From: Gammaproteobacteria bacterium
GTDB taxonomy: Bacteria; Pseudomonadota; Gammaproteobacteria; Acidiferrobacterales; UBA6901
Length of the DNA stretch: 42,020 nt
Direction: 5' to 3'
Assembly: GCA_016218345.1 (NCBI GenBank)
Contig: JACREH010000018.1
Span: forward strand, 1-42,020
The notes beneath the pieces were generated by a model. It was given only the letters and a program-made list of their open reading frames with translations, did not search any database and was not told the DNA's origin. The position numbers and the translations under genes are program-made. Numbering within the stretch: the first letter of the stretch is position 1; each line of letters opens with the position of its first letter. Positions 9,475 to 20,137 of this stretch are shown piece after piece.

Positions 9475-10829
9475 TGGCATCGCTCGGCGCGCGCATTCCC
9501 GGCGGCACCGGTCTGTTGGGCGGCAAGCTGACGGAACTCAAGCAGCGCGTGTTGTTCGTGCTCCTCGGGCTGGTGGTATTCCGCATCGGTTCGTACATCC
9601 CGGTGCCGGGCATCAACGCCGCGGCGCTGGCCGAACTGTTCAACCAGACGCGTGGCTCGATCGTCGATCTTTTCAATATGTTCTCGGGCGGCGCGCTCGA
9701 GCGGTTTTCGCTGTTCGCGCTCGGCATCATGCCGTACATCTCGGCGTCCATCATCATGCAGTTGATGACGAACGTGATACCGACCCTCGAGCAGCTCAAG
9801 AAAGAGGGCGAGAGCGGGCGGCGCAAGATCACCCAGTACACCCGCTACGGCACGGTGGTGCTGGCCGCGGTTCAGGCGCTGGGCGTGGCGATTGCGCTCG
9901 AAAGCCAAGTGGCGCGCGGCATGCCGGTGGTGATCGATCCGGGTATCGGCTTCAAGATGGTCACGGTGATTACGCTCGTGTCCGGCACCATGTTCTTGAT
10001 GTGGCTCGGCGAGCAGATGACCGAGCGCGGCATCGGCAACGGCATTTCGCTGATCATTTTCGCCGGCATCGTCGCCGGTCTGCCGCGCGCGGTCGGCGGC
10101 ACCCTGGAGCTGGTGCGCACCGGTTCGTTCCAGCCGCTGTTCGCGCTGGCGCTGTTCGCCATCGCCATCGGCATCACCGCGTTCGTGGTGTTCGTCGAGC
10201 GCGGCCAGCGGCGCATCACGGTGAATTACGCCAAACGCCAGCAGGGCCGGCGGATGTTCGCCGGCCAGACCAGTCATTTGCCGCTGAAGATCAACATGTC
10301 GGGCGTGATCCCGCCGATCTTCGCGTCGAGCATTATCTTGTTTCCGGCCACTGCCGCCAGCTGGTTCAGCCAGACCGAGGGCATGGGCTGGCTGCGCGAC
10401 CTGGCGACCACGCTGTCGCCGGGTCAGCCGATTTACGTGGTGTTGTACGCGAGCGCGATCATCTTTTTCTGTTTCTTTTATACCGCGCTGGTGTTCAACC
10501 CCAAGGAAACCGCCGACAATCTGCAAAAGTCGGGGGCGTTCGTGCCGGGTATCCGCCCCGGCGAGCAGACCGCGCGCTATATCGACGACGTGATGTCGCG
10601 CCTGACCCTGGCCGGGGCGCTGTACGTAACGGCGGTGTGTCTGATACCGGAGTTCATGATCGTGTACTGGAACGTGCCGTTCTACCTGGGCGGCACCTCG
10701 CTGCTCATCATCGTGGTGGTATGCATGGATTTCATGGCCCAGGTCCAGGCGCACCTGATGTCGCATCAGTACGAAAGCCTGTTGAAAAAGGCCAATCTGA
10801 CCGGCGGCGGCATGGGGCTGTCCCGGTAG
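9474..10829 (+). CDS. secY: Protein translocase channel subunit SecY
   Basis: The 451-residue polytopic protein has ten predicted membrane helices and forms the SecYEG channel for preprotein export and membrane insertion. Recognisable parts are the first helix and plug region ([38 protein letters not shown]), the ribosome/SecA-binding loop [20 protein letters not shown] and the late loop [22 protein letters not shown]. It starts on the rplO stop. A 72-base spacer with a repeat separates it from rpmJ. Confidence 0.98.
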   Translation: MASLGARIPGGTGLLGGKLTELKQRVLFVLLGLVVFRIGSYIPVPGINAAALAELFNQTRGSIVDLFNMFSGGALERFSLFALGIMPYISASIIMQLMTNVIPTLEQLKKEGESGRRKITQYTRYGTVVLAAVQALGVAIALESQVARGMPVVIDPGIGFKMVTVITLVSGTMFLMWLGEQMTERGIGNGISLIIFAGIVAGLPRAVGGTLELVRTGSFQPLFALALFAIAIGITAFVVFVERGQRRITVNYAKRQQGRRMFAGQTSHLPLKINMSGVIPPIFASSIILFPATAASWFSQTEGMGWLRDLATTLSPGQPIYVVLYASAIIFFCFFYTALVFNPKETADNLQKSGAFVPGIRPGEQTARYIDDVMSRLTLAGALYVTAVCLIPEFMIVYWNVPFYLGGTSLLIIVVVCMDFMAQVQAHLMSHQYESLLKKANLTGGGMGLSR

Positions 10830-10844
10830 ATTTTTATTAATTTC

Positions 10845-10882
10845 AGCCGCGGATGAACGCGGATGAACATGGATTAACAGCG
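10845..10882. repeat. GCCGCGGATGAACGCGGATGAAC-type interspersed repeat
   Basis: The secY-rpmJ spacer contains two direct units CGCGGATGAAC, preceded by AGC and followed by ATGGATTAACAG. The same motif occurs at the end of aspS (36576-36602) and, in reverse orientation, at the start of nudB (36635-36650). It is therefore a dispersed repeat, not local secY sequence. Confidence 0.7.
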
Positions 10883-10901
10883 TTGGTAGTTGGAGGTCGT
10901 T

Positions 10902-11015
10902 ATGAAGGTCAAAGCATCGGTCAAGAAGCTCTGCCGGAACTGCAAGGTCGTGCGCCGCAAGGGCGTGGTGCGCATCATTTGCTCCGACCCGCGCCATAAG
11001 CAGCGCCAGGGTTAA
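10902..11015 (+). CDS. rpmJ: 50S ribosomal protein L36 (bL36), zinc-binding form
   Basis: This 37-residue gene, too short for the ORF track, reads [20 protein letters not shown] and ends [12 protein letters not shown]. Cys11, Cys14, Cys27 and His32 form the zinc ribbon of the C-plus type of L36. An excellent TGGAGG ribosome-binding site precedes the ATG. It closes the spc group, as in E. coli. Many bacteria carry a second zinc-free L36 elsewhere, which is not visible here. Confidence 0.96.
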   Translation: MKVKASVKKLCRNCKVVRRKGVVRIICSDPRHKQRQG

Positions 11016-11027
11016 GGAGCGAACACC

Positions 11028-11056
11028 TTGATTTTTCACGGTAAAAACCGTATCCT
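11028..11056 (+). promoter_or_regulatory. Candidate sigma-70 promoter for the alpha operon
   Basis: TTGATT (11028-11033) and TATCCT (11051-11056) are 17 bases apart in the rpmJ-rpsM spacer. A small inverted repeat, CGGTAAAAACCG, overlaps the spacer between them. The position corresponds to the alpha-operon promoter of E. coli. Function is inferred from spacing and location only. Confidence 0.5.
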
Positions 11057-11100
11057 TTCGGGTTTTCGCGCGTCAGGCGCATTGTCGGAGATAGGCTGAG

Positions 11101-11457
11101 ATGGCTCGTATCGCCGGGATAAATATCCCCAATCACAAGCACATCGACGTCGCGTTGACGTCGATTTACGGCATCGGCCGGCCGCGCGCCCGCCGGATCT
11201 GCACCAACGCCGGCGTGGTCGTGACCGCCAAGGTCAAGGATCTCACCGATGCCGAGGTCGAGAAGCTGCGCACCGAGGTCGCCAAGTTCACGGTCGAGGG
11301 CGATCTGCGCCGCACCGTGTCGATGAACATCAAGCGCCTCATGGACCTCGGCACCTATCGCGGCATGCGCCATCGCCGCGGTCTGCCGGTGCGCGGCCAG
11401 CGCACCAAGACCAACGCCCGCACCCGCAAAGGCCCGCGCAAGGCCGTTCGCAAGTAA
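11101..11457 (+). CDS. rpsM: 30S ribosomal protein S13 (uS13)
   Basis: The 118-residue product starts [26 protein letters not shown], with the helix-two-turn-helix region and the C-terminal [25 protein letters not shown] tail that contacts the P-site tRNA. It leads the alpha operon. Spacing to rpsK is 14 bases with an AAGGA ribosome-binding site. Confidence 0.98.
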   Translation: MARIAGINIPNHKHIDVALTSIYGIGRPRARRICTNAGVVVTAKVKDLTDAEVEKLRTEVAKFTVEGDLRRTVSMNIKRLMDLGTYRGMRHRRGLPVRGQRTKTNARTRKGPRKAVRK

Positions 11458-11471
11458 TTTAAGGAACCGTA

Positions 11472-11891
11472 ATGGCAAATCCGAGCAATCCGCAACAGCC
11501 GGCCGGCGCCGTCGCCGCCAAGCCCAAGAAGCGCGTTAAAAAGAACGTCGCCGAGGGCGTGGCGCATGTCCATGCGTCGTTCAACAACACCATCATCACC
11601 ATCACCGACCGCCAGGGCAATGTGCTCGCCTGGGCGACCGCCGGTGGCGCCGGCTTCAGCGGCTCGCGTAAGAGTACGCCGTTCGCCGCGCAGGTGGCGT
11701 CCGACAAGGCCGGGCGCGTCGCGCAGGAATACGGCGTGAAGGCGCTCGAGGTGCGCGTCAAGGGCCCCGGCCCGGGCCGCGATTCGGCGGTGCGTGCGCT
11801 GCACGTGCTCGGTTTCGAGATCAGCAACATCATCGATGTGACGCCGTTGCCGCACAACGGTTGCCGGCCCGCCAAGCGGCGCCGCGTCTAA
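11472..11891 (+). CDS. rpsK: 30S ribosomal protein S11 (uS11)
   Basis: The 139-residue product is about ten residues longer than E. coli S11 because of an N-terminal [18 protein letters not shown] extension. The core has [19 protein letters not shown] and the C-terminal signature [18 protein letters not shown]11 lines the E-site platform. The start at 11472 has a good AAGGA ribosome-binding site, so the extension is probably real. Confidence 0.97.
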   Translation: MANPSNPQQPAGAVAAKPKKRVKKNVAEGVAHVHASFNNTIITITDRQGNVLAWATAGGAGFSGSRKSTPFAAQVASDKAGRVAQEYGVKALEVRVKGPGPGRDSAVRALHVLGFEISNIIDVTPLPHNGCRPAKRRRV

Positions 11892-11949
11892 CTTTTTCCA
11901 CGGGGATGGCGAGATATCCCGTGGCAGCCAATTAACTGAGGTCAATAGC

Positions 11950-12576
11950 GTGGCACGTTATACCGATTCGAAATGCCGTCAATGTCGGCGCGAGGGTGGA
12001 AAGCTTTTTCTCAAGGGCGAGAAATGCTTTTCCGACAAATGTCCGGTGGAAAAACGCGCCTATCCGCCCGGCCAGCACGGCCAGCGCAAGAGCCGCGCGT
12101 CCGATTACGGCGCGCAGCTGCGCGAGAAGCAGAAGATGCGCCGCATCTACGGCATTCTCGAGGCGCAATTCGCCAACTATTACGTCGAGGCCGACCGTCG
12201 GCGCGGTTCGACCGGCGAGAACCTGCTGAAGCTGCTGGAATCGCGCCTGGATAACGTCGTGTACCGCATGGGCTTCGGCGTCTCGCGTTCGGAGGCGCGC
12301 CAGCTGGTGCGTCACAACGGCATCTTCGTCAACAATAAACGCATCAATATCCCGTCCTACCAGGTGCGCGCCAACGATGTCATCGAGGTCGCGCCGGGCG
12401 TCAAGGAGCAATTGCGCATCAAGGCCGCGCTGGAAGCGGCCGAGCAGCGCGGGTTCCCGGAATGGCTCGACGTGGACACCAAGGGCATGAAGGGCGTGTT
12501 CAAGGCCATGCCGGAACGCAGCGATCTGCCGTCCGACCTGAACGAACACCTGGTCGTCGCGCTTTATTCGAAGTAA
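11950..12576 (+). CDS. rpsD: 30S ribosomal protein S4 (uS4), four-cysteine zinc-type N terminus
   Basis: The 208-residue product starts at a GTG and reads [26 protein letters not shown]. Cys9, Cys12, Cys26 and Cys31 form a CxxC-x13-Cx4C pattern typical of zinc-binding S4 of Bacillus/Thermus or deltaproteobacterial type. E. coli S4 lacks this site. The rest ([18 protein letters not shown], the S4 domain near residues 97-160, and [20 protein letters not shown]) is proteobacterial. S4 nucleates 30S assembly and in E. coli autoregulates the alpha operon. Confidence 0.97.
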   Translation: MARYTDSKCRQCRREGGKLFLKGEKCFSDKCPVEKRAYPPGQHGQRKSRASDYGAQLREKQKMRRIYGILEAQFANYYVEADRRRGSTGENLLKLLESRLDNVVYRMGFGVSRSEARQLVRHNGIFVNNKRINIPSYQVRANDVIEVAPGVKEQLRIKAALEAAEQRGFPEWLDVDTKGMKGVFKAMPERSDLPSDLNEHLVVALYSK

Positions 12577-12603
12577 CGCCAGCAAGCTAACGAGGATCTC
12601 AGT

Positions 12604-13608
12604 ATGCAGAGTTCTGCCACGGAATTCCTGAAACCCCATCGCGTCAACGTCGAGGCTATCGACGCCATGCGCGCCAAGATCACCTTGGAGCCGCTCGAAC
12701 GCGGTTTCGGCCACACCCTGGGGAACGCCCTGCGGAGAATCCTGCTATCGTCCATGCCCGGCTGCGCCATCGCCGAGGTCAAGATCGACGGCGTATTGCA
12801 CGAGTATTCGAGCATCGAGGGCGTGCAGGAAGACGTCATTGAAATCCTCCTGAACCTGAAGGCGCTGGCGCTGCGCATGCACGGCACTCGTCAAGAGGCG
12901 GTTCTGAAGCTCAGCAAGAAGGGCCCCGGCAAGGTCACCGCCGGCGACATCACGCTCGATCACGACGTCGAGGTGGTCGACCCCAATCATCTGATCGCGA
13001 CGCTCACCAAGAACGGCTCGATCTCGTTGGAGATGAAGATAATGCGCGGCCGCGGCTATCAGCCGGTTACCGCGCGCGCCGAGGAAGAGGGCCGTCCGAT
13101 CGGCGTCATGCAACTGGACGCCTCGTTCAGCCCGGTACGGCGGGTGGCGTACGCGGTCGAGAACGCGCGCGTCGAGCAGCGCACCGACCTGGACAAGCTG
13201 GTGCTCGATATCGAGACCAACGGCGCGATCGACCCGGAAGAAGCGGTGCGGCGCGCGGCCAATATCCTGCAAAGCCAGATTTCGGTGTTCGTGGAGTTGA
13301 AAAGCGCCGAGACCGCGGTGACCGAGATGCCCGAGCCGCATATCAACCCGTTGTTGCTGCGGCCGGTCGACGATCTGGAGCTCACCGTGCGTTCCGCCAA
13401 CTGCCTGAAGGCCGAGAACATCTTTTACATCGGCGACCTGGTGCAGCGCACCGAGTTCGAGCTGTTGAAGACTCCGAATCTCGGGAAGAAGTCGCTCACC
13501 GAGATCAAGGACGTGCTCGCCTCGCATCAGTTGTCGCTGGGCATGAAACTGGAAAACTGGCCGCCGGCCTCGCTCAAGGGCAAGTTGCCCGAGCAGGAAT
13601 CGGCCTGA
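12604..13608 (+). CDS. rpoA: RNA polymerase alpha subunit
   Basis: The 334-residue product has the N-terminal assembly domain ([26 protein letters not shown] near residues 30-55) and a C-terminal domain from about residue 250, with [20 protein letters not shown] and [18 protein letters not shown]. The latter holds the conserved UP-element and activator contact residues in VRSANCL. It lies between rpsD and rplQ as in all classical alpha operons, with an AGGATCTCAGT leader before the ATG. Confidence 0.98.
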   Translation: MQSSATEFLKPHRVNVEAIDAMRAKITLEPLERGFGHTLGNALRRILLSSMPGCAIAEVKIDGVLHEYSSIEGVQEDVIEILLNLKALALRMHGTRQEAVLKLSKKGPGKVTAGDITLDHDVEVVDPNHLIATLTKNGSISLEMKIMRGRGYQPVTARAEEEGRPIGVMQLDASFSPVRRVAYAVENARVEQRTDLDKLVLDIETNGAIDPEEAVRRAANILQSQISVFVELKSAETAVTEMPEPHINPLLLRPVDDLELTVRSANCLKAENIFYIGDLVQRTEFELLKTPNLGKKSLTEIKDVLASHQLSLGMKLENWPPASLKGKLPEQESA

Positions 13609-13643
13609 GCCGGTAACCGGAACTACAAGAACGAGGTTCAATC

Positions 13644-14126
13644 ATGCGTCACCATAAAAGCGGTCGAAAACTGAACCGCACCAGCAGCAGCCGCGCCGCG
13701 ATGTTCAAGAACATGGCGGTTTCGCTCATTCAGCACGAGCAGATCTACACCACCGTGCCCAAGGCGAAGGAACTGCGGCGCGTGGCCGAACCCCTGATCA
13801 CCCTGGCGAAGATCTCGAACCTCGCCAACCGCCGGCTCGCCTTTTCGCGCCTGCGCGACCGCGACGCGGTCGGCAAGCTGTTCGACGTGCTCGGCGTGCG
13901 TTACAAGGACCGCCAGGGCGGTTATCTGCGTATTCTCAAGAGCGGCTATCGCGCCGGCGACAACGCCCCGCTGGCCCTGGTGCAGCTGGTCGATCGCTCG
14001 GCCGCGTCTGCCGAAGCGGCCGCACCGGTAGTGGAAGAAAAGGCCGCCGCCAAGAAAAAGCCGGCGGCCGCCAAGAAGCCTGCCGCTGCCAAGGCCGCCA
14101 AGACGAAAAAGGCCAAAGCCAAATAG
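13644..14126 (+). CDS. rplQ: 50S ribosomal protein L17 (bL17) with Ala/Lys-rich tail
   Basis: The first 120 or so residues are ordinary L17 ([29 protein letters not shown], then [25 protein letters not shown]). A low-complexity tail of about 35 residues follows, made of Ala, Lys and Pro ([20 protein letters not shown]), giving 160 residues rather than about 127. Similar basic tails occur on some bacterial ribosomal proteins; a role here is unknown. It is the last gene of the alpha operon. Confidence 0.97.
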   Translation: MRHHKSGRKLNRTSSSRAAMFKNMAVSLIQHEQIYTTVPKAKELRRVAEPLITLAKISNLANRRLAFSRLRDRDAVGKLFDVLGVRYKDRQGGYLRILKSGYRAGDNAPLALVQLVDRSAASAEAAAPVVEEKAAAKKKPAAAKKPAAAKAAKTKKAKAK

Positions 14127-14153
14127 TACGGTTTCTAGCGCTGCGCTTTACTG

Positions 14154-14183
14154 AAAGGCCGGGTTCTCACCCGGCCTTTTCGT
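14154..14183 (+). terminator. Intrinsic terminator after rplQ
   Basis: AAAGGCCGGGT (14154-14164) pairs perfectly with ACCCGGCCTTT (14169-14179) over a TCTC loop, followed by TTCGTTT. It ends the long ribosomal transcript just before the composite repeat element begins. Confidence 0.9.
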
Positions 14184-14184
14184 T

Positions 14185-14795
14185 TGTATCGCCTAGCGGC
14201 GATAGATTTTATTCTCGCGGTTCCCGCACCGCAGGCGGGTTACTTTCGTTTCGGCGAAAGTAACCAAAGCCATTTTTCCCCATCGTCGCACCCCATACCA
14301 AAGCGCGAGGCGCTTTGGTATGGGGTGCCCTGCGCTCCTCGGTCAGCGAGGGGGTTTTTCGACAGTACGTCCGTGTACTGCGAAAAACGCGCGCATCCCA
14401 TGCGCGCCCCTAGCGGGCCTCATCCTCGTCGACCTCCGGTGCTCGGTGCGACTCAAGGGGCGAGACCCAAACCTAAAAAACCAACCCCAACCAAATGCTT
14501 TAAGGTTTTGACGTCGGTTTTGACGTTCCCCCCTTTCCGGCGCGCCGAGCATCGGAGGCCGAGGCGGATCAGGCCCGACAGGGGCGCGTATGGGATACGC
14601 GCGTTGGCCGCAGGACAGGGACAGTCCTGTCGGCCAACCCCCGCCTCGGCCGAGAAGCGCAGGGGATTTCGCGCCGGAGGGGAGGCGCTTCTTTGGGTAC
14701 TTTCTTGTCGCGACAAGAAAGTACCCCGCCGGCGGTGCGGGAACCGCAAGTATAAATTCCATCGCCGAAGGCGATGCTCGCAGGCGATAAAAATA
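14185..14795. repeat. Composite structured inverted-repeat element, copy 1
   Basis: This gene-free stretch is built of nested palindromes. From left: tip hairpin ATCGCC-N-GGCGAT; ACTTTCG/CGAAAGT hairpin; a perfect 19-bp stem (14288-14328); a bulged 14-bp stem GTTTTTCG-A-CAGTAC (14354-14388); GCGCAT/ATGCGC; an AT-richer centre (about 14465-14530); then a second arm with the same order of structures in mirror orientation, ending GTACTTTCTTGTCGCGACAAGAAAGTAC and another ATCGCC tip. ORFs across it have no family resemblance and are treated as spurious. Copy 2 lies inverted at 24847-25548. It has no transposase; a non-autonomous mobile repeat or structured RNA are both possible. Confidence 0.85.
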
Positions 14796-14813
14796 AAATG
14801 GTAGGATGCAGCG

Positions 14814-15539
14814 GTGATCGCCCTGTTCACCGATTTTGGCCTGCACGACCCGTACGTCGGCCAACTGCACGCGGTCCTGGCGCAACAGGCCCCAGGGGTG
14901 CCGGTCATCGATCTGTTTCACGCCGTCCCCAATTACGACATCCGCGCCGCGGCCTATCTGCTGCCGGCCTATACCGCGCTGTTTCCGCCCGAGACGATAG
15001 TCGTGTGTGTGGTCGACCCCGGGGTGGGGAGCGCGCGCCGGGCGGTGATGGTGCGCGCCGACGGGCGCTGGTATGTCGGCCCCGATAACGGGCTGTTTCA
15101 TGTCCTTGCCCAGCGGGCGGGTGCGGCCGATAGCCATGAAATTCTGTGGCGACCGGCGCAGCTGTCGGCGAGTTTCCACGGGCGCGATCTGTTCGCGCCG
15201 GTCGCGGCCACGCTGGCGCGCGGCGAAACCCCCCGGTCCGAACCGGCCGCGCTCACGCCGCCGCCCGGCGAATGGCCTGAGGATCTGGCCCAGGTCGTAT
15301 ATATCGACCACTACGGCAATGCCGTCACCGGCGTGCGCGCGGCGGGGGTGGATCGCAGCCGGAGAATTCGCGTGGACGGGCGGGTGCTGGCCAATGCGCG
15401 TACGTTTTCCGTTATTCCGGCGGGCCAGGCCTGCTGGTACGAGAATGCCAACGGCCTGATTGAATTCGCGGTCAATCGCGGCGACGCCGCCCAGACGCTC
15501 GGGCTGCGCCTGGGCGACAGCTTCGAAATCGAGCGTTAA
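14814..15539 (+). CDS. SAM hydroxide adenosyltransferase / SAM hydrolase (DUF62 family)
   Basis: The 241-residue product starts MIALFTDFGLHDPYVGQLHAVL from a GTG with AGGA upstream. The family markers LFTDFG, VVDPGVGSARR, VGPDNGLF and SFHGRDLFAPVAA are all present. Characterised members split S-adenosylmethionine to adenosine and methionine using water. The C-terminal half has YIDHYGNAVTGV and YENANGLIEFAVNRG, also typical. The gene begins about 20 bases after composite element copy 1, so its leader is largely element sequence. It is convergent with uvrA, with which no functional link is known to me. Confidence 0.88.
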   Translation: MIALFTDFGLHDPYVGQLHAVLAQQAPGVPVIDLFHAVPNYDIRAAAYLLPAYTALFPPETIVVCVVDPGVGSARRAVMVRADGRWYVGPDNGLFHVLAQRAGAADSHEILWRPAQLSASFHGRDLFAPVAATLARGETPRSEPAALTPPPGEWPEDLAQVVYIDHYGNAVTGVRAAGVDRSRRIRVDGRVLANARTFSVIPAGQACWYENANGLIEFAVNRGDAAQTLGLRLGDSFEIER

Positions 15540-15554
15540 AGGACCTCGGAATAA

Positions 15555-15655
15555 GTAATGTTGCCGTCATGCCAGCGAAAGCTGGCATCCAGTCTCGGCC
15601 TGACGGCCGATATCCTTTCAAGGCCTGGATTCCGGCTTCCGCCGGAATGACGATG
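15555..15655. repeat. Inverted pair of GTCATNCC...GGNATCCAG repeats
   Basis: Two facing copies of a common interspersed repeat lie in the spacer between convergent genes: TGCCAGC-GAAA-GCTGGCA and TTCCGGC-TTCC-GCCGGAA, framed by GTCAT and ATCCAG. In the reverse frame they encode the familiar spurious peptides VIPAEAGIQ and DWMPAFAGMT. The stems of the two copies differ by paired substitutions. The unit may act as a bidirectional transcription barrier between the two genes. Confidence 0.85.
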
Positions 15656-15694
15656 TACATCAGAGGCTCAATAATCGAGGTTCAATAACCACCG

Positions 15695-18565
<2,871 letters not shown>

Positions 18566-18636
18566 GATAATTTCTGAATAAAAGCCAACATGCTACTATA
18601 CGGCCAATCCCCGCCGGCAGGCAAAAGGAAAGTCGT

Positions 18637-20004
18637 TTGAAACGTAACCCCATGAATTCCCTGGAGCGGCGCGCGGTTGCCTTGCTCGCCTCGATCTACG
18701 CGCTGCGCATGGCCGGGCTGTTCCTGATCCTGCCGGTGTTCGCCCTGTATGCCCAGGACCTCACGGGCCACACGCCGCTCTTGATCGGCATCGCCATCGG
18801 CGCCTACGGCCTCACCCAGGCGATCCTGCAAATCCCCTACGGCATGCTCTCCGATCACCTCGGGCGCAAGCCGGTGATCGCCGCCGGCCTGCTCATCTTC
18901 GCCATCGGCAGCATCATCGCCGCCACCGCCACCAGCATCGAGATGGTGATCGTCGGTCGCGCGGTGCAGGGTGCGGGCGCGATCGCCGCCGCGATCATGG
19001 CCATGGTCTCGGACCTGACGCGCGAGGAGCAGCGCACCAAGTCCATGGCGATTATCGGCATGACCATCGGCGCGTCGTTCGTGTTGTCGCTTATCATCGG
19101 CCCGGTGCTGGACGGCGTGATCGGCGTGCCCGGCATCTTCTGGCTGACCGGCATCCTGGCCGTGCTGGCGATCGGCGTGATCCTGTTCCTGGTGCCGACC
19201 CCGGTGCGCATCGAGCGCGACCGCTCGCGCAATCTGCGCGAGGAGTTCGCGCGCATCCTGCGCGACACCCAGCTGTTGCGCCTGGACGCCGGCGTGTTCA
19301 CCCTGCACCTGGTCATGACCGCGATGTTCGTGGTGTTGCCGGGGGAGATCGTGCGCCACCTCGGGCTTCCCGCGCCCGCCCACTGGGAGCTGTACCTGCC
19401 GGTGATGCTGGCCGGCTTCGTCGCCATGCTGCCGTTCCTGATTACCGCCAACCGCAAGCGTGTCACGCGCAAGGTGCTGGCCGGGGCGGTGGCGGCGCTG
19501 ATCGTGGCGCAAGGGGTGTTTTTCTTCGGCCACACCACTCACACCGGGCTGATCGCCGGCCTGTGGCTGTTCTTCGCGAGCTTCAGTCTGCTGGAGGCGA
19601 TGCTGCCGTCGCTGGTCTCGCGCCTGGCGCCGGGCGAGAGCAAGGGCGCGGCGATCGGCGTCTATTCGAGCGCCCAGTTCCTCGGCGCCTTCGCCGGCGG
19701 CGCGCTCGGCGGCTATTTATCGGGCGTGTTCGGCGCGAGCGGCGTGTTCGTGCTGGCCGCGGCGGTGCTGGGTGCGTGGCTGCTGCTCATCCTCGGCATG
19801 CGCGAGCCGCGCTTCCTCGTCACCCGCGAGCTCCGCATCGGCACCCAGACCCCGGCGCAAGCCGAAAAACTCGCCAAGAAACTCGCCGCCGTCCCGGGCG
19901 TGGCCGAGGCGATCGTCATCGCCGAAGAGGGCATTGCCTATCTCAAGGTCGACACGCACGCGCTGGATGAGCGGGCGTTGAGTAAGGTTTCGGCGCTGGG
20001 GTGA
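18637..20004 (+). CDS. yajR: MFS transporter of the YajR type with C-terminal YAM domain
   Basis: The 455-residue product resembles E. coli YajR throughout: twelve-helix MFS core with motif A (GMLSDHLGRKPVI, residues 68-80) and motif B-like GRAVQGAGAIAAAIMAMVSDLTRE, then a ferredoxin-like YAM domain (about residues 400-455, KLAAVPGVAEAIVIAEEGIAYLKVD). Substrate is unknown. A TTG at 18637, preceded by AAAGGAAAG, is the best-placed start; the ATG at 18652 has no suitable ribosome-binding site. The last 155 bases are duplicated in divergent form at 22064-22219. Confidence 0.88.
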   Translation: MKRNPMNSLERRAVALLASIYALRMAGLFLILPVFALYAQDLTGHTPLLIGIAIGAYGLTQAILQIPYGMLSDHLGRKPVIAAGLLIFAIGSIIAATATSIEMVIVGRAVQGAGAIAAAIMAMVSDLTREEQRTKSMAIIGMTIGASFVLSLIIGPVLDGVIGVPGIFWLTGILAVLAIGVILFLVPTPVRIERDRSRNLREEFARILRDTQLLRLDAGVFTLHLVMTAMFVVLPGEIVRHLGLPAPAHWELYLPVMLAGFVAMLPFLITANRKRVTRKVLAGAVAALIVAQGVFFFGHTTHTGLIAGLWLFFASFSLLEAMLPSLVSRLAPGESKGAAIGVYSSAQFLGAFAGGALGGYLSGVFGASGVFVLAAAVLGAWLLLILGMREPRFLVTRELRIGTQTPAQAEKLAKKLAAVPGVAEAIVIAEEGIAYLKVDTHALDERALSKVSALG

Positions 20005-20031
20005 TGGATGCTCGGGCAGGGCGGGGCATTT

Positions 20032-20062
20032 CGAAATAAGGGTAGCGTCCACCATGTTTTGC
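20032..20062 (+). repeat. AATAAGGGTNGCGTCC repeat, copy 1
   Basis: AAATAAGGGTAGCGTCC followed by ACCATGTTTTGCG lies 28 bases after the yajR stop. A close direct copy (GGAATAAGGGTTGCGTCC, then CCTATATTTTCG) is at 21875-21906. The pair brackets the membrane-protein and methyltransferase genes. Confidence 0.65.
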
Positions 20063-20137
20063 GCGGTATTCTTTATCCGTATTTGTGTATATTTTTCAGA
20101 GTCCATGCCACGTTAACCGAAAGACGAGGGATCACCC

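Noticed and set aside
14343-15311. 322-residue and other ORFs running through the composite elements
   Set aside because: Their peptides are translations of palindromes (for example RIPYAPLSGLIRLGLRCSA) and occur in several frames and orientations. The compensating changes favour structure over coding.
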